Below, one piece after another: positions 5,255-12,023 of a stretch of 12,023 nucleotides of DNA. This stretch comes from Acidimicrobiaceae bacterium (GTDB taxonomy: Bacteria; Actinomycetota; Acidimicrobiia; Acidimicrobiales; UBA8592): assembly GCA_002715405.1 (NCBI GenBank), contig PAZD01000021.1, positions 1 through 12,023 of the forward strand, in the 5' to 3' direction. Made by a program: the position numbers and the translations under genes. A model generated the notes under the pieces. The model did no database searches. It saw nothing but the letters and a program-made list of their open reading frames with translations, and was not told the origin of the DNA. The first letter of the stretch is position 1, and each line of letters begins with the position of its first letter.

Positions 5255-6754
5255 ATGCGAAGTTGGGTAAGGCTTATATCACCTTTGATATTGCTAGCAC
5301 TGTTCATCGGTGCTTGCGGGGGAAGCAGCAGAACATCAGGCAATGAATCATCGGATTCTAACGGTACCCAATCTTCGAATTCAGAAGAAGCTAGCGAAAC
5401 ATCTTCGAGCGATAACACTCCTGAAGTACCACAAGAAGAAACAAGCCACGATTCTTCAAGTAATGCAAATGAAGGAACAGATGAGCAACCTCTCTCAGAG
5501 CCGGAAGGCCCTACATTTGGAGATTTGCCATGGCCGTGTGGCCCTGGAGATGCATCAGGAAGCACTGATCAAGGTGTCACTGATGATTTGATTTTAATCG
5601 GCGGGGGAGATGATCGAGGGTTTGTTGGATCTTTGGGCCTAAATGTTACTCAAACTGACACTATTGATGCATTTGTAAATACCTGCAATGACTTAGGAGG
5701 AATTCTCGGAAGACAAATAGAAGTCGAGTTATACGATGCAAAAATATTTGAAGTCTCATCAGTGTGGCTCGATGCTTGCCCGAGAATGTTTATGATGGTC
5801 GGTGAAGGTTTCGCTGTAGACGGGTTTGGAGAAGAAACTCGAGTTCAATGCGAACTACCGCATATCCCAGCATGGACAGTTTCTGCGGCCGCAGCTCATG
5901 GACCATGGATGATCCAACCAGTTCCAAATCCTGCAGACAGAATGTCGCTGTCTATTGCTTCATGGATTCTTGAGAATTATCCCGACACTGTTACATCGTC
6001 TGGAACAATGTTTGGAAATTTTGGAGCCACTATTGAAAATAAGGATAAAGTGCTAGCTTCTTATCCCCAGATAGGATTCGAGTTCGATATCAATCTTGAA
6101 TACAACATAAACGGTGAAGATGATTGGACTCCATTTGTCCTTTCGTTGAAAGAAGCCGGAGTTAAGCATGTGTATTTCACTGGGACATGCTTACCGAATT
6201 ACCAAGCTTTCCGAGCTGCAGCTGCCGTAAATGATTACGAAGCGATCTACTCAGTTGATCCAAATTTCTATGAAGATAGCTGCCGACGAGCAAATAATGA
6301 CGGGGTTATGGACAAGACCTATATTCGAAGTGCATACGTGCCGTTTGAAGAGCGGACTTCATCCAAAGCCGTAGACGACTATCTAACTATTATGGAATCT
6401 ACTGGAGGTGAAGTAGCTCTCTTGGGAATGCAAACAGCATCAGCATTTATGTTGTGGGCTACTGCAGCAAAGGCTTGTGCATCAGAGCTTACTCGCGAAT
6501 GCGTGCTGCAAGAAGCGGCAGCTATCGACTTGTGGACAGGTGGAGGGTTGCATGTACCAAGCGATCCTGGGGTAAATGAAACACCGCCGTGTGGATTAGT
6601 TTTGGAACTAGTAGATGACAGCTACGTTCGAGTGTTTCCAGAAGAGGTCGGAACCTTTGCTTGTGATGATGACTGGTCAGCTTCCTTTACGACTGAGTGG
6701 AGTGAACAAGCCAAGTTAGATGAAAATCGAGTTTCGCATCAATTCACTGACTAA
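5255..6754 (+). CDS. Liv-type ABC importer substrate-binding lipoprotein
   Basis: 499 residues. The N-terminus has basic residues, a hydrophobic core and a lipobox IGAC, so the mature protein probably starts at Cys21 with a lipid anchor on the outer face of the membrane. Residues 22 to about 90 are a low-complexity tether rich in Ser, Glu, Asn and Thr. From PWPCGPG (about 92) a type-1 periplasmic-binding fold follows, with ILGRQIEVELYDAK, MFMMVGEGFAVDG, QPVPNPADRM, GEDDWTPFVLSLK and VYFTGT, all typical of the actinobacterial LivK-like family. A late TGGGLHVPSDPG and a Cys-containing C-terminus complete it. The several cysteines suggest disulfides. The ligand cannot be read from sequence; the family is named for branched-chain amino acids, but many members bind aromatic or alicyclic carboxylates, and the neighbouring acyl-CoA genes favour such a ligand. 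The ribosome site AGGGGGG is unusually close (3 nt) to ATG. Confidence 0.92.
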   Translation: MRSWVRLISPLILLALFIGACGGSSRTSGNESSDSNGTQSSNSEEASETSSSDNTPEVPQEETSHDSSSNANEGTDEQPLSEPEGPTFGDLPWPCGPGDASGSTDQGVTDDLILIGGGDDRGFVGSLGLNVTQTDTIDAFVNTCNDLGGILGRQIEVELYDAKIFEVSSVWLDACPRMFMMVGEGFAVDGFGEETRVQCELPHIPAWTVSAAAAHGPWMIQPVPNPADRMSLSIASWILENYPDTVTSSGTMFGNFGATIENKDKVLASYPQIGFEFDINLEYNINGEDDWTPFVLSLKEAGVKHVYFTGTCLPNYQAFRAAAAVNDYEAIYSVDPNFYEDSCRRANNDGVMDKTYIRSAYVPFEERTSSKAVDDYLTIMESTGGEVALLGMQTASAFMLWATAAKACASELTRECVLQEAAAIDLWTGGGLHVPSDPGVNETPPCGLVLELVDDSYVRVFPEEVGTFACDDDWSASFTTEWSEQAKLDENRVSHQFTD

Positions 6755-6772
6755 TTTTTAGGTGGATGTCTT

Positions 6773-9235
6773 ATGGCTGAGTTTATTACTTTCACGGTAA
6801 TTGGCTTAGCGACAGGAGCCATTTACTCTATTGCTTCTGCTGGTTTAGTTGTAACCTACACAACATCTGGGATATTTAATTTTGCCCATGGCGCTATAGG
6901 CATGTTTTCTGCATTTATATATTGGCAGCTTAGATGGGATGAGGGCTGGGGTGGTCAATGGCCCGCACCAATTGCTTTACTTTTCGTTCTGCTAGTGGTT
7001 GCTCCTGTCGTTGGAATTCTACTTCAAGTTCTTGTTATGCGGGGGCTAGAAGGAACTAGTGAAACAACCAAATTAGTGATTCCCATAGCAGTAATGCTTG
7101 GGTTTATTGGATTGACTAATTGGGTATGGCAAGGTGCTGAACAGCGGATACCTAAACCTTTCTTTGGGAGAAACGCAAAATGGTCAATCGGTGATGCATT
7201 CATTACATGGCATCAAACGATTATCGTTATAGTAGCTATTTCCTTAGCTATCGCTCTTAGGTTTCTCTTGTTCAATACTAGAACAGGTGTATTGATGCGA
7301 GCAGTGGTTGATAATACCGAGTTAGTTAAGTTGAATGGTGGAAGGCCTGATCGAGCTGCTTTATTGAGTTGGGCAATTGGTGCAATGATGGCCGCAGTTG
7401 CAGGCATATTAATTTCTCCTTTACTAGGTGGGTTAGGTGTTCTTGCTCTGACATTATTGGTTGTCAACGCATATGCTGCCGCGATATTTGGACGACTAAG
7501 AAATCTGCCACTTACATTCATCGGCGGACTTATTATTGGAGTATCGGTATCTTATTGGAATTGGATTTCGGGAACTGGACGTAAATGGCCATGGTTATCT
7601 GAATTGAGAACAACGCTTCCGATTCTTATACTTTTTGTTATATTGCTTTTATTGCCGCAAGAACGCTTACGAGGGAATTCAATAGTAAATACCCGAGAAC
7701 GATTTAGTATTTCTTCCGGTAAATCTGCTGTCCTGTGGAGTCTTGTTTTCTTAGCTGTTGTATCCGGATTGAGTTTAATTATTACCAGCAAGTGGGAAGC
7801 GCTGTTAACTCGTGGTATCACTATGGGAATCATCGGGTTATCCATGGTTCTTCTTACAGGATACGCAGGGGAAATTAACTTAGCCCCATTAGCTTTTGCA
7901 GGAATAGGAGCGATTGCAGCATTCCAATTTGACGTAGGTTCAACCGTCGAAACTGGAGCAGGATTTGCGACGCTTGCTGTACTACTAGCAGTAGTACTTG
8001 GTGTTTTAATTTTCCCGACTTTTGGTTATGTCGGGAAACGGTTACTGGCTGCAATTGCCGCATTCGCACTTGTCGTATTTATCTTAGTAGCGTTTTTTGA
8101 CCAAACAACTGGCAGTGGAATAGCAAGCCGTGAAAGTATGTCACTGACTGGATTGGTAGTAGCTGCATTGATTTCTGGTTCCGTCGGAGTATTAGTTGCT
8201 TTGCCAGCTTTAAGACTTAGAGGTTTATATTTAGGTTTAGCTACATTTGCTTTCGCAATTTTTGTAGACAAAATGGTTTACAAGCAGAGGCAAAGCCTAA
8301 GTTTCGACATACCATTTATTGGCGATTCACAAGATATAACGATCAATCTCTTTAACAATGGTGCTCTCAATATACCTAGACCGGCGTTTCTCGGTATTGA
8401 TTTTGTTCAGCACCAATCAGCAATGCTTATATTCGTTACAGCGATCTTCTCATTACTCGCTGTCGGACTCGTTAAGTTGAGACGAAGTTCCTATGGGAGA
8501 CAACTTGCAGCTATGAAAGACAGTCCAGCCGCCTGCGCAACCCTAGGAATGAACATAAGACAATTAAAGCTTTCGGTGTTTACATTAGCTGCAGCAATCG
8601 CAGGATTTGGAGGTGCTCTTCATGCTTCAAATTTGAGGACGATACAAGAGGACTACCCATTTACTATTTGGGAAGGTCTTGCCCTTTTTATGCTTACAGT
8701 CGTAGGCGGAATCGGCTATATCAGTGGAGCGCTGATTGGAGGAATTGTTTATGCTTGTGCATTTATTGTCATGGGAGATTTTTGGGGAAAACTGGCTAGT
8801 GATTGGGGAAGCTTCAGCTGGCTATTTACTGTAATGCAAGACTTTTTCTTGTTACTAGGACCAGCACTCGCAGGAATAGGACTGGGGAAGAACCCGAATG
8901 GCATTGCTAGCGAAATTTTTGATGGCTTTCGTATACTTCGCAGAAGGGATAATTGGTTCATTGTTGTGGTTGGTACCTCATGCATTATTACAGCCTGGGC
9001 CCTCCGCTTAGCGAATATCTACAATGGTTGGATTTTCCTTTTAATTTCATTGTCAATTCTTTTTATTATGCCAGTTGTGGGAGATGCGAAGAGGCATAGA
9101 TCAAGCGATAAAACAGCTATTCCACTTGAAATGGCAGGAATAGAATATCCGTTTAACGATGAGTTAATTGCGGACCTTAATACTCAACTCGAATTAAACC
9201 TTCCTATGCCACACAGTGACAAGAAGGGCGATTAG
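6773..9235 (+). CDS. Fused LivH-LivM permease of a Liv-type ABC importer
   Basis: 820 residues, about the sum of LivH and LivM in one chain. Residues 1 to about 305 are LivH-like, with GIFNFAHGAIGMFSA near 33-47 and the coupling loop MRAVVDNTELVKLNGG near 180-195. From about 315 the LivM half begins (GLSMVLLTGYAGEINLAPLAFAGIG), then PALRLRGLYLGLATF and the coupling loop YGRQLAAMKDSPAACATLGM near 575-595. Both halves contact the ATPases LivG and LivF. Between GIGAI and ALRLRGL lie about 95 residues, roughly twice the usual spacing as I remember it, with an apparent extra hydrophobic pair. After residue 715 there are two more membrane helices and a charged tail (PLEMAGIEYPF, ending DKKGD). AGGTGG at 6760-6765 is the ribosome site; the binding-protein gene ends 18 nt upstream. 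Fused LivHM proteins are known in Actinobacteria. Confidence 0.93.
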   Translation: MAEFITFTVIGLATGAIYSIASAGLVVTYTTSGIFNFAHGAIGMFSAFIYWQLRWDEGWGGQWPAPIALLFVLLVVAPVVGILLQVLVMRGLEGTSETTKLVIPIAVMLGFIGLTNWVWQGAEQRIPKPFFGRNAKWSIGDAFITWHQTIIVIVAISLAIALRFLLFNTRTGVLMRAVVDNTELVKLNGGRPDRAALLSWAIGAMMAAVAGILISPLLGGLGVLALTLLVVNAYAAAIFGRLRNLPLTFIGGLIIGVSVSYWNWISGTGRKWPWLSELRTTLPILILFVILLLLPQERLRGNSIVNTRERFSISSGKSAVLWSLVFLAVVSGLSLIITSKWEALLTRGITMGIIGLSMVLLTGYAGEINLAPLAFAGIGAIAAFQFDVGSTVETGAGFATLAVLLAVVLGVLIFPTFGYVGKRLLAAIAAFALVVFILVAFFDQTTGSGIASRESMSLTGLVVAALISGSVGVLVALPALRLRGLYLGLATFAFAIFVDKMVYKQRQSLSFDIPFIGDSQDITINLFNNGALNIPRPAFLGIDFVQHQSAMLIFVTAIFSLLAVGLVKLRRSSYGRQLAAMKDSPAACATLGMNIRQLKLSVFTLAAAIAGFGGALHASNLRTIQEDYPFTIWEGLALFMLTVVGGIGYISGALIGGIVYACAFIVMGDFWGKLASDWGSFSWLFTVMQDFFLLLGPALAGIGLGKNPNGIASEIFDGFRILRRRDNWFIVVVGTSCIITAWALRLANIYNGWIFLLISLSILFIMPVVGDAKRHRSSDKTAIPLEMAGIEYPFNDELIADLNTQLELNLPMPHSDKKGD
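7979..7997. repeat. Inverted repeat inside the permease gene (first of two)
   Basis: GTACTACT (7979-7986), loop AGC, AGTAGTAC (7990-7997): a perfect 8-bp stem. It lies in codons for a Val/Leu/Ala membrane helix, where such codon symmetry can arise by chance. A second stem starts 14 nt further on. Confidence 0.5.
8011..8038. repeat. Inverted repeat inside the permease gene (second of two)
   Basis: TTTCCCGAC (8011-8019), 10-nt loop, GTCGGGAAA (8030-8038): a perfect 9-bp stem. It lies in the apparent LivM insertion, between two hydrophobic stretches (codons for FPTFGYVGK). No T-run follows it. Confidence 0.5.
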
Positions 9236-9979
9236 ATGACACGCATACTATCCGTTGACGGTATTTCAGTTATGTTTGGAGGCCACATAGCGGTTAATAA
9301 AGTTTCACTCCAAATACCTAGAGGATCCGTTACAGGATTGATCGGACCTAATGGCGCGGGCAAAACAACGCTGTTTAATGTTGTAAGCGGATTGCTTAAA
9401 CCCGTAAAAGGATCGGTCTATTTCGACGAAAAGCGTATCACTGAATTGCCCCCATTCAAGCGAGCCAGAATAGGATTGGGACGAACTTTTCAACGTCTCG
9501 AGTTATTTAACAGTCTCTCTGTTTATGACAACATTCGAGTGTCAGTAGAAATCAAAATGCAATGGTCTGGGATCACCACTAGCAGCGTCTTTGATATAAC
9601 CGAAGAATTGGAAAGGGTGATTGAGATTACCGGATTAGATAAAGTCCGGAACAGAATGGTTAGTGAAATTCCAACTGGCCAAGCTCGACTAGTAGAGCTT
9701 GCTCGATCTCTCACACTTTCCCCTAAGTTGCTTCTACTAGATGAGCCTGCATCGGGTTTAAATGAAGAAGAGACAAATCACCTTGGAAGTGTCATTCGAA
9801 AACTTCCCGAGGCTGGAATATCAATATTTCTAGTTGAGCACGACATGAGTTTAGTTATGTCGACATGTGACTTAGTCCATGTTTTAGATTTCGGAAGTTT
9901 AATTGCTCAGGGTACGCCGGAGGAAATACAAGAACATGAGGCAGTGTTAGAAGCATATTTAGGTACGGATTATTCATGA
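9236..9979 (+). CDS. livG: LivG-type ABC importer ATPase
   Basis: 247 residues, normal for LivG. Walker A is GPNGAGKTT (37-45), Walker B is LLLLDEP (165-171, Asp169 and Glu170), and the H-loop is VEHD (His202). The short insertion after Walker A with GLGRTFQRLELF is typical of LivG. The ABC signature is non-standard: PTGQARLVELARSL (146-159) instead of LSGGQ. I recall similar VG/TG variants in actinobacterial LivG proteins, so this is probably a lineage trait and not a defect. AGAAGGG at 9222-9228 precedes ATG 9236, which follows the permease TAG directly. The last base triplet overlaps the start of livF. It hydrolyses ATP at the inner membrane face to drive import through the LivHM permease. 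Confidence 0.93.
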   Translation: MTRILSVDGISVMFGGHIAVNKVSLQIPRGSVTGLIGPNGAGKTTLFNVVSGLLKPVKGSVYFDEKRITELPPFKRARIGLGRTFQRLELFNSLSVYDNIRVSVEIKMQWSGITTSSVFDITEELERVIEITGLDKVRNRMVSEIPTGQARLVELARSLTLSPKLLLLDEPASGLNEEETNHLGSVIRKLPEAGISIFLVEHDMSLVMSTCDLVHVLDFGSLIAQGTPEEIQEHEAVLEAYLGTDYS

Positions 9980-10671
9980 ATAATCTGCTGTCACTTCGGA
10001 ACATAACTGCCGGCTATGGAGATATAACGGTATTGCATTCTCTTACCATTTCAATTGCTTCTGGTTCTATATATGCCCTTCTTGGACCAAATGGGGGAGG
10101 TAAATCCACGACTCTCAAGGTGTGCTCAGGACAAATAAATCCAAACTCTGGAGAAGTTATTATCGGTGATCGAGTAATGACAGGATCCGATCCAAGTTCA
10201 CTTGTACGGGCAGGGATTTGTACGATACCGGAAGGCAAAGGAATTTTTCCTAATTTGACAGTGAAGGAGAACTTAGTCATGATGGCCAATTCTGGTGTCT
10301 CCTTTAGCCATATAGAAGACACTACCTATCATCGCTTTCCTCAGCTTTCTTTCCGTCAAAATCAAACTGCGGGAACACTATCCGGTGGGGAACAGCAAAT
10401 GTTGGCGATATCTCGTGCTCTAGGAACCAACCCCGCAATTTTACTTTTAGATGAATTATCAATGGGCTTAGCGCCTCTGATAGTAAAGGAACTTTACGAA
10501 ATAGTGGCTCGAATAGCTGAGGATGGGGTAGCTGTTCTCGTTGTAGAACAATTTGCTGGAACTGTTTTAGAAATAGCCGATAATGCTGGAATACTAGTAA
10601 ATGGAAAACTAGTAAGCGAAGGGAGTCCTACGAATATCCGCAGGGAATTAAAACATGCCTACCTTGGATAA
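9976..10671 (+). CDS. livF: LivF-type ABC importer ATPase
   Basis: 231 residues, the usual LivF length. Walker A is GPNGGGKST (37-45), the signature LSGGEQQML (135-143) is canonical, and Walker B is LLLDE (Asp159, Glu160). The switch position reads VEQF, with Gln where most ABC ATPases have His; VEQ is normal for LivF. The phrase PEGKGIFPNLTVKENL is also a LivF mark. ATG 9976 overlaps the livG TGA (ATGA), indicating coupled translation. It pairs with LivG under the fused permease. A canonical signature here and a divergent one in LivG means the two composite ATP sites differ. Confidence 0.94.
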   Translation: MNNLLSLRNITAGYGDITVLHSLTISIASGSIYALLGPNGGGKSTTLKVCSGQINPNSGEVIIGDRVMTGSDPSSLVRAGICTIPEGKGIFPNLTVKENLVMMANSGVSFSHIEDTTYHRFPQLSFRQNQTAGTLSGGEQQMLAISRALGTNPAILLLDELSMGLAPLIVKELYEIVARIAEDGVAVLVVEQFAGTVLEIADNAGILVNGKLVSEGSPTNIRRELKHAYLG

Positions 10672-10709
10672 TCGTTATTGCCCTATTGTCCATAAATAGA
10701 AAGAAAATC

Positions 10710-11045
10710 ATGGAAAACGAACGAATAGAAGAATTCAAAAATGAAATAGACAGGCTTAAGATAAAGTCAGGGTCCTCTGATCGTGAAAAAATATACCAAT
10801 TTCTAGGTGGGGCATTGATGATCGCAGGGATCGTCTTATCCCTTATCGCTTACTTTGTAGCGGGAGCACAAGACAGTGGAGATTTAGCTATTGATGATCT
10901 TGAGCATAATGAACATATTATTCTTGCGATAGCAGGCATCGCAGTCACTATCGCTGGAGCAGCTATATTTCTTAGATATTCCTTAACTAGGTTCTTCCGT
11001 TTCTGGCTACTCCGTCAAATATTCGAAAATAGAAAAAATAAATGA
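10710..11045 (+). CDS. Small two-helix membrane protein, unknown function
   Basis: 111 residues from ATG 10710, which I prefer; an in-frame TTG at 10686 would add eight residues (MSINRKKI). Neither has a strong ribosome site (AGAAAG at 10699-10704 is the nearest). The N-terminal 30 residues are highly charged and probably helical or coiled (ENERIEEFKNEIDRLKIK). Membrane helix 1 is about 31-53 (FLGGALMIAGIVLSLIAYFV), followed by an acidic loop (DSGDLAIDDLEHNE) and helix 2 about 70-89. The end is basic and aromatic (RYSLTRFFRFWLLRQIFENRKNK). Its place 38 nt after livF and 13 nt before the SDR gene puts it in the importer operon. I faintly recall small proteins of this shape beside actinobacterial Liv operons; an accessory or stabilising subunit is a guess. 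Confidence 0.82.
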   Translation: MENERIEEFKNEIDRLKIKSGSSDREKIYQFLGGALMIAGIVLSLIAYFVAGAQDSGDLAIDDLEHNEHIILAIAGIAVTIAGAAIFLRYSLTRFFRFWLLRQIFENRKNK

Positions 11046-11058
11046 TATTGGATGCTAG

Positions 11059-11769
11059 ATGCACGCTCTAGTTACCGGCGGAGCTCAAGGGTTAGGGTAT
11101 GCGACAGCAGATTCACTCATCGAAAACGGATGGGAAGTCACTCTATTAGATAGAAATAAAGATTCGTTGAGAAATGCAGCATCTACTTTAGGCTGTAATT
11201 TCTTTTTTGCTGACATCACCGACCATAACAGTATTCAAAGCTTCTTTAATTCTCTTCCTAAATTAGACGCGCTTGTAAATAATGCTGGTATTTGGGTACC
11301 GCAACACATTGAATCGATGTCAGTGTCTGATCAAACAAATGTCATGAATGTAAATGTGCTTGGAACGGTCTTATGTACAAAATACGCTTTACCGCTGTTG
11401 AGAAATTCGGAACAGGGCGCAATCGTAAATGTTTCTTCTTTAGCTGCACAAACTAATTCGCCAGGTCTTGGGCTGTATGCTGCCTCAAAATCAGCGATTG
11501 AAACGCTAACAAAGCAATGGGCGGTTGAGCTTGCACCTATTCGCGTAAATGCTGTTGCTCCAGGACTGATCATTACAGAAGGAACTAGCGAAAATTATCG
11601 AGGCGAAGCAGGTCAGCTACGCGCAAAAGCCGTACCACTTGGAAGAGTCGGCCAGCCAAACGACGTAGCAGAAGCTATCGCATTTCTCTTATCTGAGTCG
11701 GCGAGTTACGTGAGCGGCCAAATTATAAGTATTGATGGTGGATTAGGTGCGGGTTCACCTCAGCGTTGA
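11059..11769 (+). CDS. Short-chain dehydrogenase/reductase (SDR)
   Basis: 236 residues, slightly short for a classical SDR of about 250 because the N-terminus begins almost at the first strand. Nucleotide-binding motif TGGAQGLG is at 6-13, and Asp31 at the end of the second strand favours NAD(H) over NADP(H). NNAG is at 74-77; the catalytic set is Ser127, Tyr140 and Lys144 (YAASK). The C-terminal ASYVSGQIISIDGG is typical of FabG-like members. It would oxidise a hydroxyl to a ketone or the reverse on a soluble substrate in the cytoplasm. Only GGAT (11050-11053) stands in for a ribosome site. It is the last gene of the rightward group and its stop abuts the stop of the opposing gene. A role on a hydroxylated ring or hydroxyacyl-CoA from the same pathway is inferred from position only. 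Confidence 0.92.
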   Translation: MHALVTGGAQGLGYATADSLIENGWEVTLLDRNKDSLRNAASTLGCNFFFADITDHNSIQSFFNSLPKLDALVNNAGIWVPQHIESMSVSDQTNVMNVNVLGTVLCTKYALPLLRNSEQGAIVNVSSLAAQTNSPGLGLYAASKSAIETLTKQWAVELAPIRVNAVAPGLIITEGTSENYRGEAGQLRAKAVPLGRVGQPNDVAEAIAFLLSESASYVSGQIISIDGGLGAGSPQR

Positions 11770-12023
11770 TCATAAAATCGCATAATATGTCCAAGCAGCG
11801 ACTGCAATCGCACCAAAGAAGAACGCAGATTTCATTCCGCTCTTCATGACTCCGTATAGGAATCCGATGATACCTAGAGTCCCTGCAATAACCAAGATAA
11901 GAGTTAAGGTCGGATTTGCATTGGCCGCTTCGATGAGCGATGGGGGAATTTGATTCGATATTGAGGTCGGAATTGTATCTATAACATTGTCAGGTAGTTT
12001 GTCTATTTCACCTGCGAATATCT
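11770..12023 (-). CDS. C-terminal part of a membrane protein, unknown, 5' end cut off
   Basis: A minus-strand frame enters from the window edge and ends at a TGA complementary to 11770-11772, giving 84 visible residues with no start in view. A polar stretch (EIDKLPDNVIDTIPTSI) leads to a hydrophobic segment, LTLILVIAGTLGIIGFLYGVM, a short basic turn (KSGMKS) and a second hydrophobic segment, AFFFGAIAVAAWTYYAIL, ending the protein. This reads as a C-terminal two-helix hairpin. The gene faces the SDR gene with no base between the two stops. I do not recognise the family. Confidence 0.7.
   Translation of the reverse strand, partial: IFAGEIDKLPDNVIDTIPTSISNQIPPSLIEAANANPTLTLILVIAGTLGIIGFLYGVMKSGMKSAFFFGAIAVAAWTYYAIL

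Noticed and set aside
5885..5892. GCGGCCGC block in an otherwise AT-rich gene
   Set aside because: A NotI site encoded by Ala-rich codons in an uninterrupted gene; no sign of a vector or assembly junction.

Overview
The window looks like part of a chromosome from an AT-rich actinobacterium, most plausibly a marine member of the Acidimicrobiia. This is inferred from three things. The fused LivH-LivM permease, the Liv-type binding protein and the thiolase/DUF35 pair are of actinobacterial type. The bases and codons are AT-rich (many AGA, ATA, TTA). Genes are densely packed, and two starts appear to be leaderless. I see no tRNA, rRNA, insertion sequence, CRISPR array or phage gene.

Layout. (1) 1-932, minus: most of a conserved protein related to the DUF7064/DUF7065 (CrtC-like) group, cut by the window edge. 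(2) 1098-1892, plus: a siderophore-interacting-protein-type flavin reductase, diverging from gene 1. (3) 1896-2702, minus: a Cof-type HAD phosphatase, convergent with gene 2. (4) 2774-5167, plus: a tight three-gene unit of a DUF35 OB-fold protein, a lipid-transfer-protein-type thiolase (4-nt overlap) and a crotonase resembling EchA20 (1-nt gap). (5) 5255-10671, plus: a Liv-type ABC importer made of a lipoprotein binding protein, a fused LivHM permease and the ATPases LivG and LivF. (6) 10710-11045, plus: a small two-helix membrane protein. (7) 11059-11769, plus: an SDR dehydrogenase. (8) 11770-12023, minus: the C-terminal end of a membrane protein, cut by the window edge.

How the genes may work together. 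The plus-strand genes from 2774 to 11769 are co-oriented with short gaps; the longest is 87 nt, before the binding protein, where a plausible promoter lies. The unit combines CoA-thioester chemistry (thiolase-like protein with DUF35 partner, ring-hydrolase-like crotonase), a high-affinity importer and an alcohol/ketone dehydrogenase. I infer an uptake-and-degradation module for a carboxylated cyclic compound such as a steroid or terpenoid fragment. The key hint is the resemblance of the crotonase to mycobacterial EchA20, which opens steroid ring C. The thiolase-like protein has lost canonical thiolase residues, the DUF35 protein has lost its zinc-ribbon cysteines, and the LivM half carries an apparent extra membrane segment. 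These deviations are the most interesting signals here. Family assignments come from remembered motifs, not from a search.
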